DNA of 64,000 bases, taken from contig NZ_JAODNM010000037.1 of NCBI RefSeq assembly GCF_025464955.1, forward strand, positions 1 through 64,000. The letters run 5' to 3'. This document shows positions 60,910-64,000 of the stretch, piece by piece. Every line of letters begins with the position of its first letter. Positions within the stretch are counted from its first letter, which is position 1. The position numbers and the translations under genes are program-made. This DNA is from Amycolatopsis sp. (GTDB lineage Bacteria > Actinomycetota > Actinomycetes > Mycobacteriales > Pseudonocardiaceae). The notes beneath the pieces are model-generated. The model ran no database searches. It was not told where the DNA came from and was given only the letters and a program-made list of their open reading frames with translations.

Positions 60910-62226
60910 ATGGCCCAGGAGAACACCCCCACCGGTACCCCGGCACCACACCCGATGCCCCACGCGCTCGGCGGTGGACACGCGACGATGCCGCCGGTGC
61001 CGCCCGCGGAGCCGCACCCGGCCAAATGGGGCCGCGTGGACGAAGAGGGGACGGTGTACGTCTTCACCGCCGAGGGCGAGCGCACGGTCGGGATCTGGCA
61101 GGCCGGCACCCCCGACGAGGGCCTGCTCCACTTCGCACGCCGGTTCGACGACCTCCGCACCGAGATCGAGCTGCTGGAAACCCGCCTGGCCTCCGGCGCC
61201 GGCGACCCGAAGCACGCTCTCTCCAGTGCCACCCAGATGAGGGATGGGCTAGCCGACGCCGCTGTCGTGGGTGACCTGGTCGCTCTCGGTAACCGGATCA
61301 CGCACGTCATCACCCACGCCGAGAAGGCACTGGCCAGCGCCAAGCAGGAGCGCGACGAAGCCCGCACGGCCGCGGTGGCACGCAAGCAGGAGCTCGCGGA
61401 GGAGGCGGAGAAGCTCGCCGCCGAGTCGACACAGTGGAAGTCCGCCGGGGACAGGTTGCGCACGATCCTCGACGAGTGGAAGAGCGTCAAGGGCGTCGAC
61501 AGGAAGACCGACGACGAGCTGTGGAAGCGGTTCTCCAAGGCCCGCGAGGCGTTCAACCGGCGTCGCGGATCGCACTTCGCCGAGCTCGACAAGCAGCGCG
61601 CCACGGCCAAGACGCGCAAGGAAGAGCTGATCGTCGAGGCCGAGAAGATCGCCGAGTCCGACGAGTGGGGTGACACCGCCAGCCGGTACAAGGACCTGAT
61701 GAACGACTGGAAGGCCGCCGGCCGCGCGCCGAAGGACAGCGACGAAGCGCTCTGGCAGCGGTTCCGCGCGGCGCAGGACAAGTTCTTCGCTCGTCGCTCG
61801 TCCGCGTTCAACGAGCGCGACGCCGAGTTCACCGACAACGCGACGAAGAAGGAAGAACTGCTCAACGACGCCGAGAAGATCGACCCCGCGGTCAACCTGG
61901 AAGCGGCGAAGAACCAGCTGCGCAAGATCCAGGATCTCTGGGACGAGATCGGCAAGGTGCCCCGCGAGCGCATCCGCGATCTGGACGGCAGGCTCAAGAT
62001 CGTCCAGGACAAGGTGAAAGACGCCGAAGAGAGCAAGTGGCGCCGCACCGACCCCGAGGCCGAGGCCCGGGTCGCACAGTTCCGCGAGCGGATCGCGCAC
62101 TTCGAGTCTCAGGCTTCGAAGGCTCGCACCGCCGGGGACGAGCGCCGCGCGAAGAAGGCCGACGAGCAGGCCGCGCAGTGGCGCGAATGGCTCGAAGCGG
62201 CCGAGAACGCCGTCGCCGACCGGTAG
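60910..62226 (+). CDS. DUF349 coiled-coil protein
   Basis: A 438-residue, highly charged helical protein. After a Pro-rich N-terminus and a small beta region (GRVDEEGTVYVFTAEGERTV, about 38-57) it has several DUF349 repeats of about 75 residues (WKSAGDRLRTILDEWKSVKG; YKDLMNDWKAAGRAPKDSDE; LRKIQDLWDEIGKVPRERIR). Function is unknown; it is the counterpart of Rv2731 by position and type. The frame is open upstream; the ATG at 60910 has AAGGAG 6 nt upstream. Confidence 0.9.
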   Translation: MAQENTPTGTPAPHPMPHALGGGHATMPPVPPAEPHPAKWGRVDEEGTVYVFTAEGERTVGIWQAGTPDEGLLHFARRFDDLRTEIELLETRLASGAGDPKHALSSATQMRDGLADAAVVGDLVALGNRITHVITHAEKALASAKQERDEARTAAVARKQELAEEAEKLAAESTQWKSAGDRLRTILDEWKSVKGVDRKTDDELWKRFSKAREAFNRRRGSHFAELDKQRATAKTRKEELIVEAEKIAESDEWGDTASRYKDLMNDWKAAGRAPKDSDEALWQRFRAAQDKFFARRSSAFNERDAEFTDNATKKEELLNDAEKIDPAVNLEAAKNQLRKIQDLWDEIGKVPRERIRDLDGRLKIVQDKVKDAEESKWRRTDPEAEARVAQFRERIAHFESQASKARTAGDERRAKKADEQAAQWREWLEAAENAVADR

Positions 62227-62255
62227 TAGTCGAGAACGCCGTAGTCGTCACCGAG

Positions 62256-62310
62256 CTGAATCAGGGGACCCCTGGTACGAATCATTCGTACCAGGGGTCC
62301 CCTGATTCAG
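62256..62310. terminator. Perfect 55-bp palindrome, terminator of the DUF349 gene
   Basis: Two 27-bp arms (starting CTGAATCAGGGGACCC) surround a single central base (62283). It is followed by TTTT on the plus strand, so it should be a strong intrinsic terminator for the DUF349 gene; it also lies 20 bp beyond the stop of the minus-strand membrane protein gene. Confidence 0.8.
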
Positions 62311-62330
62311 TTTTGAAGCCGGCGGATCAG

Positions 62331-62822
62331 CTAGTCGCGGGACCAGGCGGTGCGCATCCACTGGACGGCCAGGACGATGATCGCGAGCCACGCGATGATC
62401 ATGCCGATCCCCGGGCCGCCGCCGGCGGCGCCGTTGGCGTGCGAGGACTGCTGCGACCAGATCGACAGCACCCCGTCGACACAGGAGAACCAGCCGCCGA
62501 CGGCGCAGACCCAGGCGAGCGCCCAGCGCCGGGTCGCCAGCGCGAGCGCCGAGGCCAGGATGCCGATCACGGTCGACGTCGCGGCGAACAGCTGCGGCAC
62601 CGGGCCGCCGCGCCCGACCAGCACCTCCCAGCCGACGTGTCCGCCGACCCAGGGCAGCAGCTGGCCGATGATCAGCACGAACACCAGCACCGAGATGACG
62701 AAGCCGCGTTTCCCGAGCTCGACCGTGCGGGAGACCTTGCGGTTCGACTCCTCGATCTGGGCGACCAGATCGGCCACCTCGGCGGAATTGTTGTTGATCG
62801 CCCCGACCGGGTTTTCCCTCAC
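62331..62822 (-). CDS. Membrane protein of unknown function (Rv2732c position)
   Basis: A 163-residue protein with an N-terminal helix of about 40 residues ([17 protein letters not shown]) and four hydrophobic segments (about 41-58, 75-95, 98-116 and 135-155). It follows miaB, as Rv2732c follows Rv2733c in M. tuberculosis. GTG at 62820-62822 overlaps the miaB stop as GTGA and has GAGGG about 9 nt upstream, so it is preferred to the ATG at 62831, which touches the GAGGG. Function unknown. Confidence 0.78.
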   Translation of the reverse strand: MRENPVGAINNNSAEVADLVAQIEESNRKVSRTVELGKRGFVISVLVFVLIIGQLLPWVGGHVGWEVLVGRGGPVPQLFAATSTVIGILASALALATRRWALAWVCAVGGWFSCVDGVLSIWSQQSSHANGAAGGGPGIGMIIAWLAIIVLAVQWMRTAWSRD

Positions 62823-64000
62823 AGCGCACATCCCTCTGTCGTCACGGATCCGGGGCTCGGCGCGCCGAAGGACGGCAGGCCGAGGCCGACGCCGTTCGTC
62901 TTCGGCCGAAGACCGGCTTCGACGTTGTCACCCGCTTTGGTCCGGCGGTGCGATAGCAGTACGCCGTCGGCCACCAGGTGGTGCGGAGCGCCGTAGGTCA
63001 CCACTGTTTCCACCACGTCGCCTGGGCGCACCGAGCGATCGACCGCCGCTCCCGCCGGGGCGAAGTGGACGAGCCTGCCGTCTCGCGCGCGGCCGCTCAT
63101 CCGGTGCGTCGCCGCGTCTTTGCGGCCTTCGCCGGTGGCGACCAGCAGCTCGACCTTGCGCCCCACCAGGTTCTTGCTCTCCCGCCAGGCCATTTCTTCC
63201 TGCAGCTCGATCAAGCGCTCGTAGCGTTCCTGCACGACCGCCTTGGGCACCTGGCCGTCCAGCTCGGCGGCCGGCGTCCCCGCGCGCTTCGAGTACTGGA
63301 ACGTGAACGCGTTCGCGAACCGGGCCTGGCGTACGACGTCGAGCGTGGCCTGGAAGTCTGCCTCGGTCTCGCCGGGGAACCCGACGATGATGTCGGTGGT
63401 GATGGCCGCGTCCGGCATGACCTCACGGACGCGGTCGAGGATCGAGAGATAGCGGGCAGAGCGGTACGAACGCCGCATTTCCTTGAGCAGTCTGTCCGAA
63501 CCGGACTGCAGCGGCATGTGGAGCTGGTGGCAGACGTTCGGGGTCTCGGCCATCGCCTCGATGACGTCGTCGCTGAACGCGGCCGGATGCGGTGAGGTGA
63601 ACCGGACGCGCTCGAGGCCGTCGACCGCGCCGCAGGCCCGCAGCAGCTTGCCGAAGGCCAGCTTGTCCCCGAACTCGGCGCCGTAGGAGTTCACGTTCTG
63701 CCCGAGCAACGTCACCTCGAGCACGCCTTCGGCGACCAGTGCCTCGACTTCGGCCAGCACCTCACCGGGGCGCCGGTCGCGTTCCTTGCCGCGCAACGAC
63801 GGCACGATGCAGAACGTGCAGGTGTTGTTGCAGCCGACCGAAATCGACACCCAACCCGCGTAGGCCGACTCACGGCGCGCGGGCAATGTCGACGGGAACG
63901 TCTCGAGCGATTCGAGGATCTCGATCTGGGCTTCGGCGTTGTGCCGCGCGCGCTCCAGCAACGTCGGCAGCGAGCCGAGGTTGTGGGTGCCGAACACGAC
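62819..64000 (-). CDS. miaB: tRNA-2-methylthio-N6-dimethylallyladenosine synthase (partial, N-terminus cut)
   Basis: The last 393 codons are inside the window; the N-terminal UPF0004 part with the first cluster is mostly missing. The radical-SAM motif is [11 protein letters not shown] (Cys x3 Cys x2 Cys), followed by [20 protein letters not shown], the SAM-binding GEVL-type strand and the C-terminal TRAM domain (about the last 90 residues). The enzyme adds a methylthio group to i6A37 in tRNA, the product of MiaA. Overlaps the membrane protein gene by 4 bp. Confidence 0.93.
   Translation of the reverse strand, partial: VVFGTHNLGSLPTLLERARHNAEAQIEILESLETFPSTLPARRESAYAGWVSISVGCNNTCTFCIVPSLRGKERDRRPGEVLAEVEALVAEGVLEVTLLGQNVNSYGAEFGDKLAFGKLLRACGAVDGLERVRFTSPHPAAFSDDVIEAMAETPNVCHQLHMPLQSGSDRLLKEMRRSYRSARYLSILDRVREVMPDAAITTDIIVGFPGETEADFQATLDVVRQARFANAFTFQYSKRAGTPAAELDGQVPKAVVQERYERLIELQEEMAWRESKNLVGRKVELLVATGEGRKDAATHRMSGRARDGRLVHFAPAGAAVDRSVRPGDVVETVVTYGAPHHLVADGVLLSHRRTKAGDNVEAGLRPKTNGVGLGLPSFGAPSPGSVTTEGCAL

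Noticed and set aside
60631-61215. A 194-codon minus-strand frame between miaA and the DUF349 gene
   Set aside because: It is largely antisense to the DUF349 N-terminus and has no domain or RBS that stands out.

Overview
The window is high-GC DNA from an actinomycete, most likely a Pseudonocardiaceae member of the Amycolatopsis type. The evidence is very strong G/C bias at third codon positions, frequent GTG starts, four-base ATGA/GTGA gene overlaps, mycothiol-linked DinB-fold proteins, an Mce lipid importer, and several blocks that follow the Mycobacterium tuberculosis gene order. The species call is inference from gene content; no rRNA is present. I found about 53 protein genes (one cut by each window edge), no RNA genes, no prophage and no CRISPR array. 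The only mobile DNA is the tip of an IS3-family element at the left edge.

Left part (1-15 kb). The IS3 tip is followed by a secreted hydrolase operon (a GH95-like glycosidase with a beta-trefoil tail, and an SGNH esterase) that has a clear promoter and an overlapping palindromic operator. Next come a Nudix-NYN fusion and a compact operon ending in ROK glucokinase: SRPBCC, ArsA-like ATPase, CGWCPLC protein, glk. A metallophosphoesterase, a second SRPBCC protein and a divergent fadD15-like acyl-CoA ligase complete that neighbourhood. An FAD monooxygenase, a Tat-exported ferritin-like protein and the AspB-type aspartate aminotransferase follow.

Steroid block (15-29 kb). On the minus strand, reading right to left, lie hsd4A, a FabG3-like SDR, yrbE4A, yrbE4B, mce4A-F and two Mce-associated proteins. 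Divergently, fadE26 and fadE27 are transcribed. The shared intergenic region carries a perfect KstR-type palindrome and a degenerate second copy. This is the mce4 cholesterol/steroid uptake and side-chain degradation locus.

Middle part (29-48 kb). An acuC-pat operon pairs a lysine deacetylase with a GNAT/acyl-CoA-synthetase acetyltransferase. It is followed by a sulfurtransferase, ideR overlapping galK, galE, a DUF4192 protein, a two-component system, a CBS protein, a GNAT, a MocR-type regulator, a TIGR03086 protein, a zinc metallopeptidase, a prolyl oligopeptidase, a maleylpyruvate-isomerase-like protein and pdxH (apparently leaderless).

Right part (48-64 kb). A CGNR zinc-finger protein is followed by the mycobacterial-type block nrdJ-nrdR-chiZ/lexA, a secreted protein, hflX, an ArsR-like regulator with divergent MFS exporter, dapF, miaA, a DUF349 protein, a membrane protein and miaB. 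Three SOS boxes sit between chiZ and lexA, and lexA has an unusually long leader containing a 5 x 15-bp tandem repeat.

The main non-coding surprises are two hairpins that would hide ribosome binding sites on the minus strand, several near-loopless perfect palindromes at gene ends, and a cluster of GTGAACGTGGGACTCGC-type repeats. I did not find a clearly new multi-gene system; the best candidates for new biology are regulatory.
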